From NCBI GenBank assembly GCA_944368925.1, contig CALVXG010000004.1, positions 1 to 64,000 of the forward strand: a DNA stretch of 64,000 bases, in the 5' to 3' direction. Source of the stretch: an uncultured Clostridia bacterium (GTDB lineage Bacteria > Bacillota > Clostridia > Christensenellales > Borkfalkiaceae). This document shows, piece by piece, positions 7,235-16,801 of the stretch (position 1 is the stretch's first letter; every line of letters starts with the position of its first letter). A model generated the notes under the pieces. It did no database searches. It was given only the letters and a program-made list of their open reading frames with translations, and was not told where the DNA came from. The translations under genes and the position numbers were made by a program.

Positions 7235-7894
7235 ATGGGACAGAAAGTTAATCCACACGGTCTGAGAGTCGGCGTCATCAAAGGCTGGGACACCCAGTGG
7301 TATGCCGATAAGAAGGATTTCGGCAAGAACCTGAAAGAAGACTACGAAATCCGTAAATTCATCAAAAACAAGTACTATGCGGCAGCGATCAGCAAGATCC
7401 TGATCGAGCGTGCCGCGAACAGGATCGTCGTGACCGTCTGCACGGGCAAGCCGGGCGTTCTGATCGGCAAAGCGGGCGCGGAAATCGAAGTGATCAAGAA
7501 AGACCTTTCCAAACTGACGAAAGGCAAGAACATCGTCATCAACGTGACGGAAGTGCGCAAACCCGACGGCGACGCGCAGCTGGTAGCGGAGAGCGTTGCA
7601 CAGCAGCTGGAAAAACGTATGTCTTTCCGCCGTGCGATGAAGCAGGCGATCGGCAAGGCGATGCGTTCGGGCGTAAAGGGCGTCAAGATGATGGTTTCCG
7701 GCCGTCTGGACGGCGCGGAGATCGCACGCTGCGAGCAGTATCACGAAGGGTCGATCCCTCTGCAGACGCTGCGCGCGGACATCGATTACGGTTTTGCGGA
7801 AGCGCACACGACTTTCGGTATGATCGGCGTCAAAGTCTGGATCTACAAAGGCGAAGTGCTCAGGGCAAAGGCGCATGAAGGAGGGGATAAGTAA
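7235..7894 (+). CDS. rpsC: 30S ribosomal protein S3
   Basis: S3 (uS3) lies at the mRNA entry channel and has mRNA helicase activity with S4 and S5. The 219 residues start with [18 protein letters not shown]. The KH domain with [15 protein letters not shown] is at about residues 70-84 and the C-terminal domain has the [12 protein letters not shown] and [15 protein letters not shown] motifs. The end carries the GAAGGAGG that serves rplP, two bases downstream. Confidence 0.97.
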   Translation: MGQKVNPHGLRVGVIKGWDTQWYADKKDFGKNLKEDYEIRKFIKNKYYAAAISKILIERAANRIVVTVCTGKPGVLIGKAGAEIEVIKKDLSKLTKGKNIVINVTEVRKPDGDAQLVAESVAQQLEKRMSFRRAMKQAIGKAMRSGVKGVKMMVSGRLDGAEIARCEQYHEGSIPLQTLRADIDYGFAEAHTTFGMIGVKVWIYKGEVLRAKAHEGGDK

Positions 7895-7896
7895 TT

Positions 7897-8370
7897 ATGT
7901 TGATCCCGAAGAGAGTCAAGAGAAGAAAACAGCACCGCGGCAACATCAAGGGCCAGGCGCATAAAGGCAATAAAGTGGCGTACGGCGAGTACGGACTGGT
8001 TGCGGTCGAGGGCGCGCGCATCACATCGCGTCAGATCGAAGCGGCCCGTATCGCAATGACGAGATTCATCAAGCGCGGCGGCCAGGTGTGGATCGATATT
8101 TTCCCGCACAAACCGATCACGCGTCACCCTGCCGAATCCCGTATGGGTTCCGGTAAAGGTGCGGTGGAATACTGGGTAGCCATCGTGAAACCGGGCAGAG
8201 TCCTGTTCGAAATGGCGGGCGTTCCGGAAGATGCGGCGCGCGAAGCAATGCGCCTTGCGGGTCACAAACTGCCCATCAAGACGAAATTCATGGCGAAAGG
8301 CCAGGTCAACCCCGTAACGGGCGAACTGCCCGAAGGCAGCGAAAAAATTACAGAAGGCGGTGAAGGTTAA
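7897..8370 (+). CDS. rplP: 50S ribosomal protein L16
   Basis: L16 (uL16) organises the A-site region of the 50S subunit. The 157 residues are about 12-15 longer than usual because of a Gly/Glu-rich tail ([16 protein letters not shown]). The start [15 protein letters not shown], the motif [15 protein letters not shown] and [18 protein letters not shown] identify it. The TAA stop overlaps the ATG of rpmC by one base. Confidence 0.97.
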   Translation: MLIPKRVKRRKQHRGNIKGQAHKGNKVAYGEYGLVAVEGARITSRQIEAARIAMTRFIKRGGQVWIDIFPHKPITRHPAESRMGSGKGAVEYWVAIVKPGRVLFEMAGVPEDAAREAMRLAGHKLPIKTKFMAKGQVNPVTGELPEGSEKITEGGEG

Positions 8371-8570
8371 TGAAAGGGAAAGAACTTCACAACATGACAG
8401 ACGAGGAGCTGAAAAATAAGCTCAGCGAGCTGAAAACGCAGCTTTTCAACCTCCGTTTCCGTCATGCGTCGGGCCAGCTCGACAATCCGATGACGATAGC
8501 GTCCTGCAAGAAGGACATCGCGCGCGTTAACACCGTGATCCGCGAGAGAGAGATCAAGGCGAGAGGTTAA
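8370..8570 (+). CDS. rpmC: 50S ribosomal protein L29
   Basis: L29 (uL29) is a two-helix protein at the tunnel exit beside L23. The 66 residues show the standard form: MTDEELKNKLSELKTQLFNL, the RFRHASGQLDNP turn, and a second helix ending in REREIKARG. The start codon overlaps the rplP stop, and a GAAGGCGGTGAAGG stretch inside rplP provides the ribosome binding site. Confidence 0.96.
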   Translation: MKGKELHNMTDEELKNKLSELKTQLFNLRFRHASGQLDNPMTIASCKKDIARVNTVIREREIKARG

Positions 8571-8576
8571 TCAATC

Positions 8577-8831
8577 ATGGAAAGAAATTTAAGAAAAGAA
8601 AGAGTCGGGCTTGTCGTTTCCGACAAAATGGATAAGACGGTCGTCGTTGCGATCGTTGACAAGAGCAAACACCCTCTCTATAAGAAGACCATCACCAAGA
8701 CGAAGAAAGTCAAGGCGCACGACGAAGCGAACGAATGTGTCGTCGGCGACAAGGTCCGCATCGTCGAGACGAGAAAACTTTCCAAAGACAAGAACTGGAG
8801 AGTTGCCGAGATCGTCGAGAAAGCGAAGTAA
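8577..8831 (+). CDS. rpsQ: 30S ribosomal protein S17
   Basis: S17 (uS17) is a primary 16S rRNA-binding OB-fold protein. The 84 residues contain [19 protein letters not shown] and the later [19 protein letters not shown], both typical. Six bases separate it from rpmC, so translation is probably coupled; the only site upstream is a weak GAGAGG. Confidence 0.96.
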   Translation: MERNLRKERVGLVVSDKMDKTVVVAIVDKSKHPLYKKTITKTKKVKAHDEANECVVGDKVRIVETRKLSKDKNWRVAEIVEKAK

Positions 8832-8855
8832 TAATATAAGGAGAGAAAGAGCCAT

Positions 8856-9224
8856 ATGATACAACCACAGACAAGGCTTAAAGCGGCGGATAACTCCGGT
8901 GCGAAAGAGCTTATGTGCATCAGGGTTCTGGGCGGTTCGTTCAGAAAGAGCGGCAACATCGGCGACGTGATCATCGCGAGCGTCAAAACCGCAACTCCCG
9001 GCGGCGCCGTAAAGAAAGGCGAAGTCGTAAAGGCAGTCATCGTCAGAACCAGCAAGGGCATTCGCAGAGCAGACGGAACGTATATCCGTTTCGACGACAA
9101 TGCAGCCGTCATCATAGATAACCAGAAGCAGCCGAGGGGCACGCGTATTTTCGGGCCCATCGCGAGAGAACTGAGAGATAAGGACTATATGCGTATTATC
9201 TCCCTTGCTCCCGAAGTGCTGTAA
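8856..9224 (+). CDS. rplN: 50S ribosomal protein L14
   Basis: L14 (uL14) forms an intersubunit bridge and is the binding site of the silencing factor RsfS. The length of 122 residues is exactly standard. It starts [20 protein letters not shown] and contains the signature RVLGGS, then [20 protein letters not shown], and [21 protein letters not shown] at the end. AAGGAGAG precedes the ATG. Confidence 0.98.
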   Translation: MIQPQTRLKAADNSGAKELMCIRVLGGSFRKSGNIGDVIIASVKTATPGGAVKKGEVVKAVIVRTSKGIRRADGTYIRFDDNAAVIIDNQKQPRGTRIFGPIARELRDKDYMRIISLAPEVL

Positions 9225-9236
9225 GGAGGCCGGACA

Positions 9237-9665
9237 ATGAACGTTAAATTGAATGATACGGTCGTCGTACTCACGGGCAAAGACAAAGGCAAGACGGGCA
9301 AAGTGGTCGCCACTTCTCCCAAAGCGGGCCGCGTGACCGTGCAGGGCGTCAACCTCCAGAAGAAACATCAGAAAGCGAGAAAGGCGAACGCGGTTTCGCA
9401 GATCGTGGAGCGTGAAGGCGCGATCGACGCGTCGAACGTCATGGTCATCTGCGATGCCTGCGGCAAAGCCACCCGCGTAAAACACTCGTTCGTCGAGCAG
9501 GACGGCAAGATGAAGAAAGTCCGCGTATGCAAGTGCGGCGCCGTTCTCGACAAGGTTTACAAGAAACAGGCGAAGACGGCCGCAAAAGCGGAAGAAGCGC
9601 CCAAGAAGAGAACGAGAAAGCGTACCGCGAAGAAAGAAGAAGCGGTCGAAGAGAAGAAGGACTGA
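9237..9665 (+). CDS. rplX: 50S ribosomal protein L24 with long basic tail
   Basis: L24 (uL24) starts 50S assembly. Residues 1-100 are the usual protein: KOW motif around LTGKDKGKTGKVV, VNLQKKHQKARKANAV and a zinc-ribbon-like CDACGKATRVKH...CKCGAVLD. The following 34 residues are a low-complexity Lys/Ala/Glu tail (KKRTRKRTAKKEEAVEEKKD), which makes it 142 residues instead of about 105. The tail has normal codon use for the region and the next gene starts 17 bases after the stop, so I take it as real. Confidence 0.95.
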   Translation: MNVKLNDTVVVLTGKDKGKTGKVVATSPKAGRVTVQGVNLQKKHQKARKANAVSQIVEREGAIDASNVMVICDACGKATRVKHSFVEQDGKMKKVRVCKCGAVLDKVYKKQAKTAAKAEEAPKKRTRKRTAKKEEAVEEKKD

Positions 9666-9681
9666 GGCGAGGTAATTTCCA

Positions 9682-10236
9682 ATGGCAGAAAAAGAAAAGA
9701 ACAGAGTCCGGGCGGCTTACGAAACGGAAGTAGTTCCCTATCTCGTCAAGAAGTTCGGCTATAAAAACATCAACGAAGTACCGAAACTCGTAAAAATCGT
9801 CATCAACTCCGGTCTGGGCGATATCAAAGACAACGCGAAGAGCGTTCAGATCGCGCACGACGAGCTGAAAGCGATCGCGGGCCAGAAACCCGTCATCACG
9901 AAGGCGAAAAAATCTGTCGCGAACTTCAAAGTCCGCGAAGGGATGAGCGTGGGTCTGAAAGTCACGCTCCGCAAAGACAGAATGTACGAGTTTTACGATA
10001 AGTTCGTGTCCATCGCGCTTCCCAGAATGCGTGACTTCCGCGGCGTATCCGCGAACTCCTTCGACGGCAGGGGCAACTATGCTTTGGGCGTGAAGGAACA
10101 GCTGATCTTCCCCGAGATCTCCTACGATCAGGTGGAAAAGATCCGCGGGTTCGATATCTGCTTTGTCACGACGGCAAAGACGGACGAAGAAGCGAGAGAG
10201 CTTCTCGCGGCAATGGGAATGCCCTTCAAGAAATAA
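9682..10236 (+). CDS. rplE: 50S ribosomal protein L5
   Basis: L5 (uL5) binds 5S rRNA and contacts P-site tRNA and S13. The 184 residues include the family blocks [54 protein letters not shown] and the terminal [19 protein letters not shown]. The start has a weak GAGG site and lies 17 bases after rplX. Confidence 0.97.
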   Translation: MAEKEKNRVRAAYETEVVPYLVKKFGYKNINEVPKLVKIVINSGLGDIKDNAKSVQIAHDELKAIAGQKPVITKAKKSVANFKVREGMSVGLKVTLRKDRMYEFYDKFVSIALPRMRDFRGVSANSFDGRGNYALGVKEQLIFPEISYDQVEKIRGFDICFVTTAKTDEEARELLAAMGMPFKK

Positions 10237-10250
10237 GGAGAAACGGACTT

Positions 10251-10436
10251 ATGGCAAAGAAATCAATGATCAATAAACAGCAGAGAACGCCCAAATTCAG
10301 CACGAGGGCGTACACGCGCTGCAGTATCTGCGGACGTCCGCATGCAGTTCTGCGCAAATACGGAATCTGCCGTATTTGCTTCCGCAATCTCGCGTACAAG
10401 GGACAGATCCCCGGCGTGAAGAAGGCGAGCTGGTAA
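10251..10436 (+). CDS. rpsN: 30S ribosomal protein S14, zinc-binding form
   Basis: S14 (uS14) of the short, zinc-binding type: 61 residues with [20 protein letters not shown], giving the four cysteines that hold Zn. This form is normal at the spc locus of Gram-positives; a zinc-independent paralogue would be longer and elsewhere. AAGGAG stands before the start, and the end of the gene carries the site for rpsH. Confidence 0.97.
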   Translation: MAKKSMINKQQRTPKFSTRAYTRCSICGRPHAVLRKYGICRICFRNLAYKGQIPGVKKASW

Positions 10437-10447
10437 GGAGGTACATC

Positions 10448-10840
10448 ATGACAGATCCTATCGCAGATATGCTTACAAGAATCCGGAACGCCATCACGGC
10501 GAAACACGAGAAAGTGGAAGTTCCCGGATCGAACATGAAAAAAGCGATCGCAAACATCCTGCTTTCGGAAGGCTACGTCAAGAACGTTGAGTTCGTAGAC
10601 GACGGACTTTCGGGCAAGATCGTGATCGAACTCAAATATGCTGAGGGCAACAAATCGGTTATTTCCGGTCTGAAGAGAGTATCCAAACCCGGTCTGAGAA
10701 GCTATTCGGGAGCGGAGAAAATGCCCAAGGTCTTGGGAGGACTGGGAACGGCGATCGTGTCCACTTCCAAGGGAATAATGACGGACAAACAGGCGAAGGC
10801 TGCCAACGTCGGCGGCGAAGTGCTCTGTTTCGTCTGGTAA
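10448..10840 (+). CDS. rpsH: 30S ribosomal protein S8
   Basis: S8 (uS8) is a primary 16S rRNA binder and in E. coli the translational repressor of the spc operon. I place the start at 10448 ([15 protein letters not shown]), which follows AAGGAGG at 10435-10441 and gives 130 residues, the usual length; an open frame extends 24 codons upstream into rpsN but is not expected to be used. The C-terminal [20 protein letters not shown] signature is present. Confidence 0.96.
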   Translation: MTDPIADMLTRIRNAITAKHEKVEVPGSNMKKAIANILLSEGYVKNVEFVDDGLSGKIVIELKYAEGNKSVISGLKRVSKPGLRSYSGAEKMPKVLGGLGTAIVSTSKGIMTDKQAKAANVGGEVLCFVW

Positions 10841-10853
10841 GGAGGCACACGCA

Positions 10854-11393
10854 ATGTCCAGAATAGGAAGAATGCCTGTTGCGCTCCCCGCGGGCGTTAC
10901 GGTGGAAGTAAAAGACGGCAAAATGTTCGTCAAAGGCCCGAAAGGAACGCTGGAACAGGATATTGACGCGCGGATCAGTCTCGCCGTAGAAAACGGTCAT
11001 GCCGTTTTGACTCGTGCGAACGATTCCAAAGAACTGAAAGCAAAACACGGTCTGTACAGAGCGTTGCTGCACAACATGGTAACGGGCGTTACGGCGGGAT
11101 TTTCGAAAGGCCTCGTCATCAACGGCGTCGGTTACAAAGTGGCAAAGCAGGGCAACAAGATCGTGCTGAACATCGGGTTCTCCCATCCGGTCGAATTTGC
11201 GGAAGTGGATGGCATCAAACTGGATTGCCCTACGCAGACGGAGATCACCGTTACGGGTATCGACAAAGTAAAAGTCGGACAGATCGCCGCGAACATCCGC
11301 GCGCTGCGCGAACCCGAACCTTACCACGGCTACGGCATCCGTTACAAGGATGAAGTGATCGAGCGTAAGGAAGGCAAGACGGCAGGCAAATAA
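10854..11393 (+). CDS. rplF: 50S ribosomal protein L6
   Basis: L6 (uL6) lies near the factor-binding site next to the sarcin-ricin loop. The 179 residues contain two related domains; SRIGRMPVALPAGVTVEVKD opens the first, and the second has the signature EPEPYHGYGIRYKDEVIERK near the C-terminus. GGAGGCA precedes the start. Confidence 0.97.
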   Translation: MSRIGRMPVALPAGVTVEVKDGKMFVKGPKGTLEQDIDARISLAVENGHAVLTRANDSKELKAKHGLYRALLHNMVTGVTAGFSKGLVINGVGYKVAKQGNKIVLNIGFSHPVEFAEVDGIKLDCPTQTEITVTGIDKVKVGQIAANIRALREPEPYHGYGIRYKDEVIERKEGKTAGK

Positions 11394-11406
11394 AGGAGCG
11401 TAAACC

Positions 11407-11775
11407 ATGATTTCTAAATTTGATAAAAACGCGGACAGAGTCGTGCGTCATGCACGCGTCCGCAAAAAGATTTCCGGCACTGCCGAAACGCCCAGATTCA
11501 ACGTTTACAGGAGTCTCAATCACATTTACGTTCAGATCATCGACGACGTAAAGGGCGTAACTCTCGTATCCGCATCCACGATGGAGAAATCGGTCAAGGA
11601 ACAGATCAAGGATCTGACCAAGACGGAAGCAGCCAAGGTCGTAGGCGCGGAAGCTGCCAAAAAGGCGCTTGCGGCGGGTATTGATACGGTCGTATTTGAC
11701 CGCGGCGGTTACATTTACACGGGCCGTGTAAAGAGTGTTGCCGACGGCGCAAGAGAAGCCGGACTGAAGTTCTGA
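11407..11775 (+). CDS. rplR: 50S ribosomal protein L18
   Basis: L18 (uL18) carries 5S rRNA into the central protuberance. The 122 residues have the basic N-terminus ([20 protein letters not shown]), then [17 protein letters not shown] and the C-terminal [20 protein letters not shown]. An AAAGGAG site lies at 11392-11398. Confidence 0.97.
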   Translation: MISKFDKNADRVVRHARVRKKISGTAETPRFNVYRSLNHIYVQIIDDVKGVTLVSASTMEKSVKEQIKDLTKTEAAKVVGAEAAKKALAAGIDTVVFDRGGYIYTGRVKSVADGAREAGLKF

Positions 11776-11789
11776 GGGAGGAGAGTTCC

Positions 11790-12311
11790 ATGGCAAGAGA
11801 AGAAAGAAAACCTCAAAGAAGACAAGAAGAGAACGACGGGTTCATTAAAAAGCTGATCCAGGTCAACCGTGTCACGAAGGTTGTCAAGGGCGGCCGCAAC
11901 ATGCGTTTTGCAGCGCTTGTGGTCGTCGGTGACGGCAAGGGCAGGGTCGGCGCAGGCTCGGGCAAAGCGAACGAAGTTCCCGAAGCGATCGAAAAGGCTA
12001 CCGCACAGGCAAAGAGAAACCTGGTGACGGTTCCGATGGTCGGCACGAGCATTCCCCACGAAGTGGACGGAAAGTTCGGCAGAGGCCATGTATATATGCT
12101 TCCTGCTTCCGAAGGTACCGGCGTTATCGCAGGCGGCCCTGTCCGCGCGATCATGGAATGCGCAGGTATCAAGGATATCCGTACGAAATCGCACGGCACG
12201 AGCAACCCGATCAACTGCGTAAAAGCGACGATCGCAGGACTTGCCGAGCTGAAGACGGCGGAACAGGTTGCGGCACTCCGCGGCAAGACCGTGGAAGAAA
12301 TTTTGGGCTGA
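11790..12311 (+). CDS. rpsE: 30S ribosomal protein S5
   Basis: S5 (uS5) acts in decoding accuracy and mRNA unwinding. The 173 residues carry the double-stranded RNA-binding-like N-domain ([40 protein letters not shown]) and the C-domain with [29 protein letters not shown] site precedes it. Confidence 0.97.
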   Translation: MAREERKPQRRQEENDGFIKKLIQVNRVTKVVKGGRNMRFAALVVVGDGKGRVGAGSGKANEVPEAIEKATAQAKRNLVTVPMVGTSIPHEVDGKFGRGHVYMLPASEGTGVIAGGPVRAIMECAGIKDIRTKSHGTSNPINCVKATIAGLAELKTAEQVAALRGKTVEEILG

Positions 12312-12324
12312 GGAGGAGCTTACA

Positions 12325-12504
12325 ATGGCACAGGTAAAAGTAACATTGGTCAAGAGCACCATCGGCAGCACGCAGACGCAGAAAGACACGGTAGCGGCGC
12401 TGGGACTGAAAAAGATCCGTTCTTTCCGTGTACATGAAGATACTCCCGCTTTGCAGGGACAGATCAAAAAAGTGGCTCACCTCGTGAAGGTCGAGACGCT
12501 GTAA
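12325..12504 (+). CDS. rpmD: 50S ribosomal protein L30
   Basis: L30 (uL30) is a small two-helix, three-strand protein. I choose ATG 12325 (MAQVKVTLVKSTIGS), which gives 59 residues and follows GAGGAGG at 12310-12316; a longer in-frame reading begins inside rpsE and would add 19 unlikely residues. The LGLKKIRSFRVHEDTPALQG stretch is typical. Confidence 0.95.
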   Translation: MAQVKVTLVKSTIGSTQTQKDTVAALGLKKIRSFRVHEDTPALQGQIKKVAHLVKVETL

Positions 12505-12516
12505 GGAGTTGTAACT

Positions 12517-12963
12517 ATGAGAATTGATACGATACAACCCGCAATCGGCTCGAACACTCCCGCCAAGCGTCTTGGCAGGGGCATCGGCTCGGGCTTGGGC
12601 AAGACGAGCGGCAAGGGCCACAAAGGCCAGTGGGCGCGTTCGGGCGGCGGTGTACGTCCCGGATTTGAAGGCGGTCAGACCCCGATCCACAGAAGACTTC
12701 CCAAACGCGGTTTCAACAACAAATTCCGTAAAGAATATGTGATCGTGAACCTCTCGGCGCTGGAAAACGTAGCGGCGGGCACGGTTGTGGATTACGAATA
12801 TGTCATGGCGAACAAGCTCGCCAAGCAGGTCAAGGACAACAGCGGCCTGAAAGTTCTGGGCAGCGGCGAACTCAAAAACGCGCTGACCGTGAAAGCTGCG
12901 AAGTTCTCCGCTTCCGCGAAAGAAGCGATCGAAAAGGCCGGCGGCACGGCGGAAACTCTGTAA
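12517..12963 (+). CDS. rplO: 50S ribosomal protein L15
   Basis: L15 (uL15) is a late-assembly protein. The 148 residues have the Gly-rich basic N-terminus ([20 protein letters not shown]), [19 protein letters not shown] and the C-terminal [25 protein letters not shown] precedes the ATG, and secY follows after 56 bases, a gap that has its own GGAGAG site. Confidence 0.97.
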   Translation: MRIDTIQPAIGSNTPAKRLGRGIGSGLGKTSGKGHKGQWARSGGGVRPGFEGGQTPIHRRLPKRGFNNKFRKEYVIVNLSALENVAAGTVVDYEYVMANKLAKQVKDNSGLKVLGSGELKNALTVKAAKFSASAKEAIEKAGGTAETL

Positions 12964-13019
12964 GTTCCGCGCCCGTCGGGGGCTTGCGCGGAGCGTGACT
13001 TCATTTTTAGGAGAGCAAG

Positions 13020-14342
13020 ATGTTCGAAACTTTAAAGAACGCATTTAAAGTCAAAGAGATAAGGAAGAAGATCTTCATCACCCTTCTTCTGCTGCTTGTC
13101 TACCGTCTCGGATGCTACATTCCGATCCCGGGCCTGGACAGCGCGCAGTTTGAAACGGTGATCGAAGGCAACAACTTCCTGACTCTTATGAACGCCGTCA
13201 CGGGCGGCGCGCTGGCAAGCGGCACGCTGTTCGCGCTCGGTATCGGGCCGTACATCAACGCGTCCATTATCATCCAGCTGCTCAGCGTCGGTATCCCTGC
13301 GCTCGAACGGCTTTCCAAAGAGGGGGAAGAGGGCAAGAAGAAAATTGCGCAGCTCACCCGATATCTCACGCTTATCCTTGCCATCGTGCAGGCGATCGGC
13401 GTTATCATCAATTTTGCAAATGACAGTGCGATCAGCAGTCAGATCATAGCTCTGTTCGGCGGCGAAGGCAACAAATGGCTCGTGTACATCTACATGACCA
13501 TCATTTACTCCGCAGGCGCAATGCTCACCATGTGGTTGGGCGAGCGCATCACCGAATACGGTGTCGGCAACGGTATTTCGCTGGTCATCTTTGTCGGTAT
13601 CATTTCCACGGCAGGCATCACGATCATCATCGAGCCGATCGAAGAAATGGTTGCCAACGGTTTCGATGCGGGAACGCTTATTTCCATCGTTATCTTCTGC
13701 GTCATCTCGATCGTGATCTTTGCTCTTATCGTTGCGGTCGACCTTGCGGAACGCCGCATTCCGGTGCAGTATGCAAAGCAGGTCAAGGGCAGAAAAATGT
13801 ACGGCGGACAGTCCACCGTTATCCCCATCAAGATTTCCGGCAGCGGCGTTATGCCTCTGATCTTCGCGTTTGCGATCATCAGCCTGCCCGATCTGATCAT
13901 GGGTCTGTTCTGGAGCGGTTATTCCAAGAGCTGGTACGCGCAGAACATCAGCGGCGGCACGGGGCCGTGGGCATGGGCCTACATCATCGTATTGTGCCTG
14001 TTGATCTTTCTGTTCTCGTTCTTCTATGCAAAGATCCAGTTCAATCCCGAAGACGTATCCAAGAGCATTCAGCAGAACGGCGGGTTTATCCCCGGTATTC
14101 GTCCGGGCAAACCTACGGCGGATTATCTGAACAAGATCTCCAACCGTATCACGCTGTTCGGGGCGATCTTCCTTTCGTTGGTCGCGTTCGTACCTTCGCT
14201 GGCATTCAGTTTTGCGGGCGAGCAGTTCGTGAACGTGTTCTCCACGACCGGTATCCTGATCGTCGTATCCGTTGCGCTCGAGTTTGACAAACAGCTGCAG
14301 TCGCAGTTGATGATGAAAAACTACAAAGGATTCCTGAAATAA
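13020..14342 (+). CDS. secY: Preprotein translocase subunit SecY
   Basis: SecY is the channel of the Sec translocase and works with SecE/SecG and the SecA encoded at 41398. The 440 residues hold ten hydrophobic segments; TM1 starts at about residue 18 (IFITLLLLLVYRLGCYIPIPG). The plug and TM3 region (GIGPYINASIIIQLL) and the cytosolic loop GPPYV-type region (ADLAERRIPVQYAKQ equivalent) and PGIRPGKPTADYL are recognisable. The C-terminus ends in the usual short basic tail. SecY as the last classical member of the spc operon, with adk and map after it, is the common Gram-positive order. Confidence 0.98.
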   Translation: MFETLKNAFKVKEIRKKIFITLLLLLVYRLGCYIPIPGLDSAQFETVIEGNNFLTLMNAVTGGALASGTLFALGIGPYINASIIIQLLSVGIPALERLSKEGEEGKKKIAQLTRYLTLILAIVQAIGVIINFANDSAISSQIIALFGGEGNKWLVYIYMTIIYSAGAMLTMWLGERITEYGVGNGISLVIFVGIISTAGITIIIEPIEEMVANGFDAGTLISIVIFCVISIVIFALIVAVDLAERRIPVQYAKQVKGRKMYGGQSTVIPIKISGSGVMPLIFAFAIISLPDLIMGLFWSGYSKSWYAQNISGGTGPWAWAYIIVLCLLIFLFSFFYAKIQFNPEDVSKSIQQNGGFIPGIRPGKPTADYLNKISNRITLFGAIFLSLVAFVPSLAFSFAGEQFVNVFSTTGILIVVSVALEFDKQLQSQLMMKNYKGFLK

Positions 14343-14471
14343 GAAAGGCGCGGCATCTGACCCAAAGAGGCAGGTACGCGGCAGGGGATCGAGAAGTTTT
14401 CCGGAGAGAAAACAGCGGGTTCTGACCGAAAACGGCAGGGACGTTGTCCGGAAACGAATACAAAAAACGCA

Positions 14472-14503
14472 TTTTGCCGCGCGCTATGCGGCGCGCGGCA
14501 AAA
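14472..14503. repeat. GC-rich hairpin between secY and adk
   Basis: A perfect 13-bp inverted repeat (TTTTGCCGCGCGC, loop TATGCG). No T run follows on the plus strand, so it is not an obvious terminator there; it may stabilise the secY 3' end or partially attenuate. The rest of the 186-base gap shows no gene. Confidence 0.6.
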
Positions 14504-14528
14504 CAAATAAAAAATGAGAGAGGTTTCC

Positions 14529-15152
14529 ATGAACATTCTACTTCTTGGCGCACCGGGAGCGGGCAAAGGAACGCAGGCGACCCGGATCAGCGAAAAGTTT
14601 CACCTTCCGCACATTTCGACGGGCGACATTTTCCGCGACAACATCAAGCGCGGCACCGAGATCGGGCTTTTGGCGAAATCCTATACGGACAAAGGTCAGC
14701 TGGTACCGGACGAAGTGACATGCAAGATCGTGGAGGGCAGGCTGAAAGAAGCGGATTGCGCGAACGGATATCTTCTCGACGGTTTTCCCCGCAATCTTTT
14801 CCAGGCGCAGGAGCTGGACAAATTCTCCAAAGTCGACGCGGTGATCAACATCGACATTGACTTATCGCTTCTGATGGACCGTCTTTGCGGACGGCGCGTT
14901 TGCAAGAACTGCGGCGAGAGCTATCATGTGAATTTCCTGAACGGCAAGTCCGACTGCGAGCGTTGCGGCGGCGAGCTGTACCAGAGAAAGGACGACAACG
15001 AAGAGACGGTAGGCAACCGTCTGAAAGTGTATAACGAACAGACAGCGCCTCTGATCGAGTATTATTCGAAGAAGGGAGTGTTGATCAACATCGACGGCGT
15101 AGGCGCCATCGACGAAGTGTTCGGAAGAATTTGCGACGCTTTGAAAAAGTAA
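14529..15152 (+). CDS. adk: Adenylate kinase
   Basis: Converts ATP + AMP into two ADP. The start at 14529 (MNILLLGAPGAGKGTQ) follows GAGAGAGG at 14515-14522 and gives 207 residues; five extra upstream codons are open but unlikely. The P-loop is at residues 7-15, the AMP-binding part includes ISTGDIFRDNIKRGTEIG, and the LID carries a zinc site, CKNCGESYH...CERCGG, as in other Gram-positives. DGFPRN is present. Confidence 0.97.
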   Translation: MNILLLGAPGAGKGTQATRISEKFHLPHISTGDIFRDNIKRGTEIGLLAKSYTDKGQLVPDEVTCKIVEGRLKEADCANGYLLDGFPRNLFQAQELDKFSKVDAVINIDIDLSLLMDRLCGRRVCKNCGESYHVNFLNGKSDCERCGGELYQRKDDNEETVGNRLKVYNEQTAPLIEYYSKKGVLINIDGVGAIDEVFGRICDALKK

Positions 15153-15164
15153 GCGTTTGGGGTC

Positions 15165-15911
15165 ATGATCACAGTCAAAACGGAAAAAGAGATCGACGCC
15201 ATGCGCGAGCCCTGCGCGATCGTGCGCGATACGCTCACCTATATCGGAACGAAGATACGGGCGGGGGTAACGACGCAGGAACTGGACGATCTGGCGCGCG
15301 AATACATTCGTTCGCGGGGTGCGGAACCATCCTGTCTCGGGTATTGCGGATATCCTGCGAGTATCTGCGCATCGGTCAACGAAGAAGTGGTGCACGGGAT
15401 CCCGTCTCCGGACAGATTCCTGAAAGAGGGCGACATCATCAGCGTAGATCTTTGTGCGTACAAGAACGGATTTCACGGCGACGGCGCGCGGACGTTTGCG
15501 GTCGGCGCGATCGACGAAGAAAAGCAGAAACTGATCCGTGTCACGGAGGAATGTTTCTGGAAAGCGGTGGAGAACCTGCGGGCGGGAACGCCTCTGTTCG
15601 ATATCGGGGCGATCGTCCAGAGCCATGCGGAATCCAACGGTTTTTCGGTGGTGCGAGAGTTTGTGGGGCACGGGATCGGCAGAGAGATGCACGAAGACCC
15701 GTCGGTGCCGAATTACGGCAAACGCGGTACGGGCGTACGGCTGCGTGCGGGAACGGTGCTCTGCATTGAACCGATGATCCTGGCGGGATCGAGGTTTGTG
15801 GACGTACTGGACGATAACTGGACGGCAGTCACGCGCGACAAGAAACCGGCGGCGCATTACGAAAACACGGTCGTCATCCGCGAAGACGGCGTCGAGATCC
15901 TTACGATTTAA
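15165..15911 (+). CDS. map: Methionine aminopeptidase, type I
   Basis: Removes the N-terminal methionine of nascent proteins. The 248 residues contain the metal ligands of the pita-bread fold: D in SVDLCAYKNGFHGD, D in GDGARTFAVG, H in GHGIGREMHEDPSVPNYG, E in CIEPMI and the last E in the ENTVVIREDG segment; the substrate histidine is in EVVHGIPS. It lies 12 bases after adk, as in most Firmicutes. Confidence 0.97.
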   Translation: MITVKTEKEIDAMREPCAIVRDTLTYIGTKIRAGVTTQELDDLAREYIRSRGAEPSCLGYCGYPASICASVNEEVVHGIPSPDRFLKEGDIISVDLCAYKNGFHGDGARTFAVGAIDEEKQKLIRVTEECFWKAVENLRAGTPLFDIGAIVQSHAESNGFSVVREFVGHGIGREMHEDPSVPNYGKRGTGVRLRAGTVLCIEPMILAGSRFVDVLDDNWTAVTRDKKPAAHYENTVVIREDGVEILTI

Positions 15912-15916
15912 CAGAC

Positions 15917-16195
15917 ATGAAAGTACAGGAACCGGAAAATGGCGGCGTTTGCAAGAGCGTTGCCGGAAGAGATAAAGGCAGGCTGTATCTGATCGTGCGG
16001 CAGGACGGCACAAACCTGTATCTTGCCGACGGCAAGTACAGGACTTCGGAAAATCCGAAGCAGAAAAACCGCAGGCACGTCCGGCTCATGCCGGTATTCG
16101 ACCGCGAGATGGCGGAGCGGATCGCGGCGGGCAAGGACGAGAACAGCAACATCCGCGCATTGCTCAAAAGGGTTGCGCAGGAGCGGCAGGACTGA
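15917..16195 (+). CDS. KOW-domain RNA-binding protein, L14e-like
   Basis: A 92-residue protein that follows map by five bases and precedes infA, the standard place of a small KOW (L14e/L6e-like) protein in Clostridia. The KOW core is [19 protein letters not shown], followed by basic [18 protein letters not shown] and a helical tail. No Shine-Dalgarno sequence is visible, so translation may depend on coupling to map. The function is not known; I infer an RNA-binding or ribosome-linked role. Confidence 0.8.
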   Translation: MKVQEPENGGVCKSVAGRDKGRLYLIVRQDGTNLYLADGKYRTSENPKQKNRRHVRLMPVFDREMAERIAAGKDENSNIRALLKRVAQERQD

Positions 16196-16241
16196 TAAAC
16201 GACCGCAAAAGCGGTTTAAACAATTTTCGGAGGGAGTTTTT

Positions 16242-16463
16242 GTGTCCAAAGACGACGTTATAGAGACCGAAGGCAAAATCATCGAGGCGTTGCCGAACGC
16301 GACGTTCAAAGTGCAGCTTTCCAACGGTCATGTGATCACGGCATACATTTCCGGAAAACTTCGTATGAATTATATCCGGATCATTCCGGGCGATATGGTC
16401 AAGCTGGAAATGAGCCCGTACGATCTCACGAAGGGCAGGATCACCTGGCGCAGCAAAAACTGA
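16242..16463 (+). CDS. infA: Translation initiation factor IF-1
   Basis: IF-1 occupies the A site during initiation. I take GTG 16242 as the start: CGGAGGG at 16228-16234 is correctly spaced, and the result is the classical 73-residue OB-fold protein, [20 protein letters not shown] followed by [20 protein letters not shown] and ending [12 protein letters not shown] longer in-frame reading upstream overlaps the KOW gene and has no support. Confidence 0.97.
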   Translation: MSKDDVIETEGKIIEALPNATFKVQLSNGHVITAYISGKLRMNYIRIIPGDMVKLEMSPYDLTKGRITWRSKN

Positions 16464-16560
16464 TCGCCAAGGCGGGGGACTTTGTCCCGTACGATCACAG
16501 TAAACAGACGATCCGCAGAGCGGAACGCGAGCGAAAGAATTTTTTCGGAGGAATAAGAAA

Positions 16561-16677
16561 ATGAAAGTAAGACCGTCAGTAAAACCGATGTGCGACAAAT
16601 GCAAAGTCATCAAAAGAAACGGCAAGGTCATGGTCATCTGCTCCAAGAACAAGAGCCATAAACAGAGACAGGGCTGA
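16561..16677 (+). CDS. rpmJ: 50S ribosomal protein L36
   Basis: A 38-residue protein, [19 protein letters not shown] and then [19 protein letters not shown]: the zinc-binding form with C-x2-C, a third C and H. L36 (bL36) stabilises 23S rRNA near the GTPase centre. Too short for many gene finders, but the GGAGGAAT site just upstream and the position between infA and rpsM are standard. A 124-base gap to rpsM follows, in which I see no gene. Confidence 0.97.
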   Translation: MKVRPSVKPMCDKCKVIKRNGKVMVICSKNKSHKQRQG

Positions 16678-16801
16678 TAAAGCGAAAACAATCTCATGCG
16701 CGAGAAGCAGCCGCGTCATTCCAATTTTTGCGTCTGCGCGCGCACGATCGGCATATAGATAACAATTATTATTAAAAATCCAAACGGAGGTCAAAAGGAC
16801 A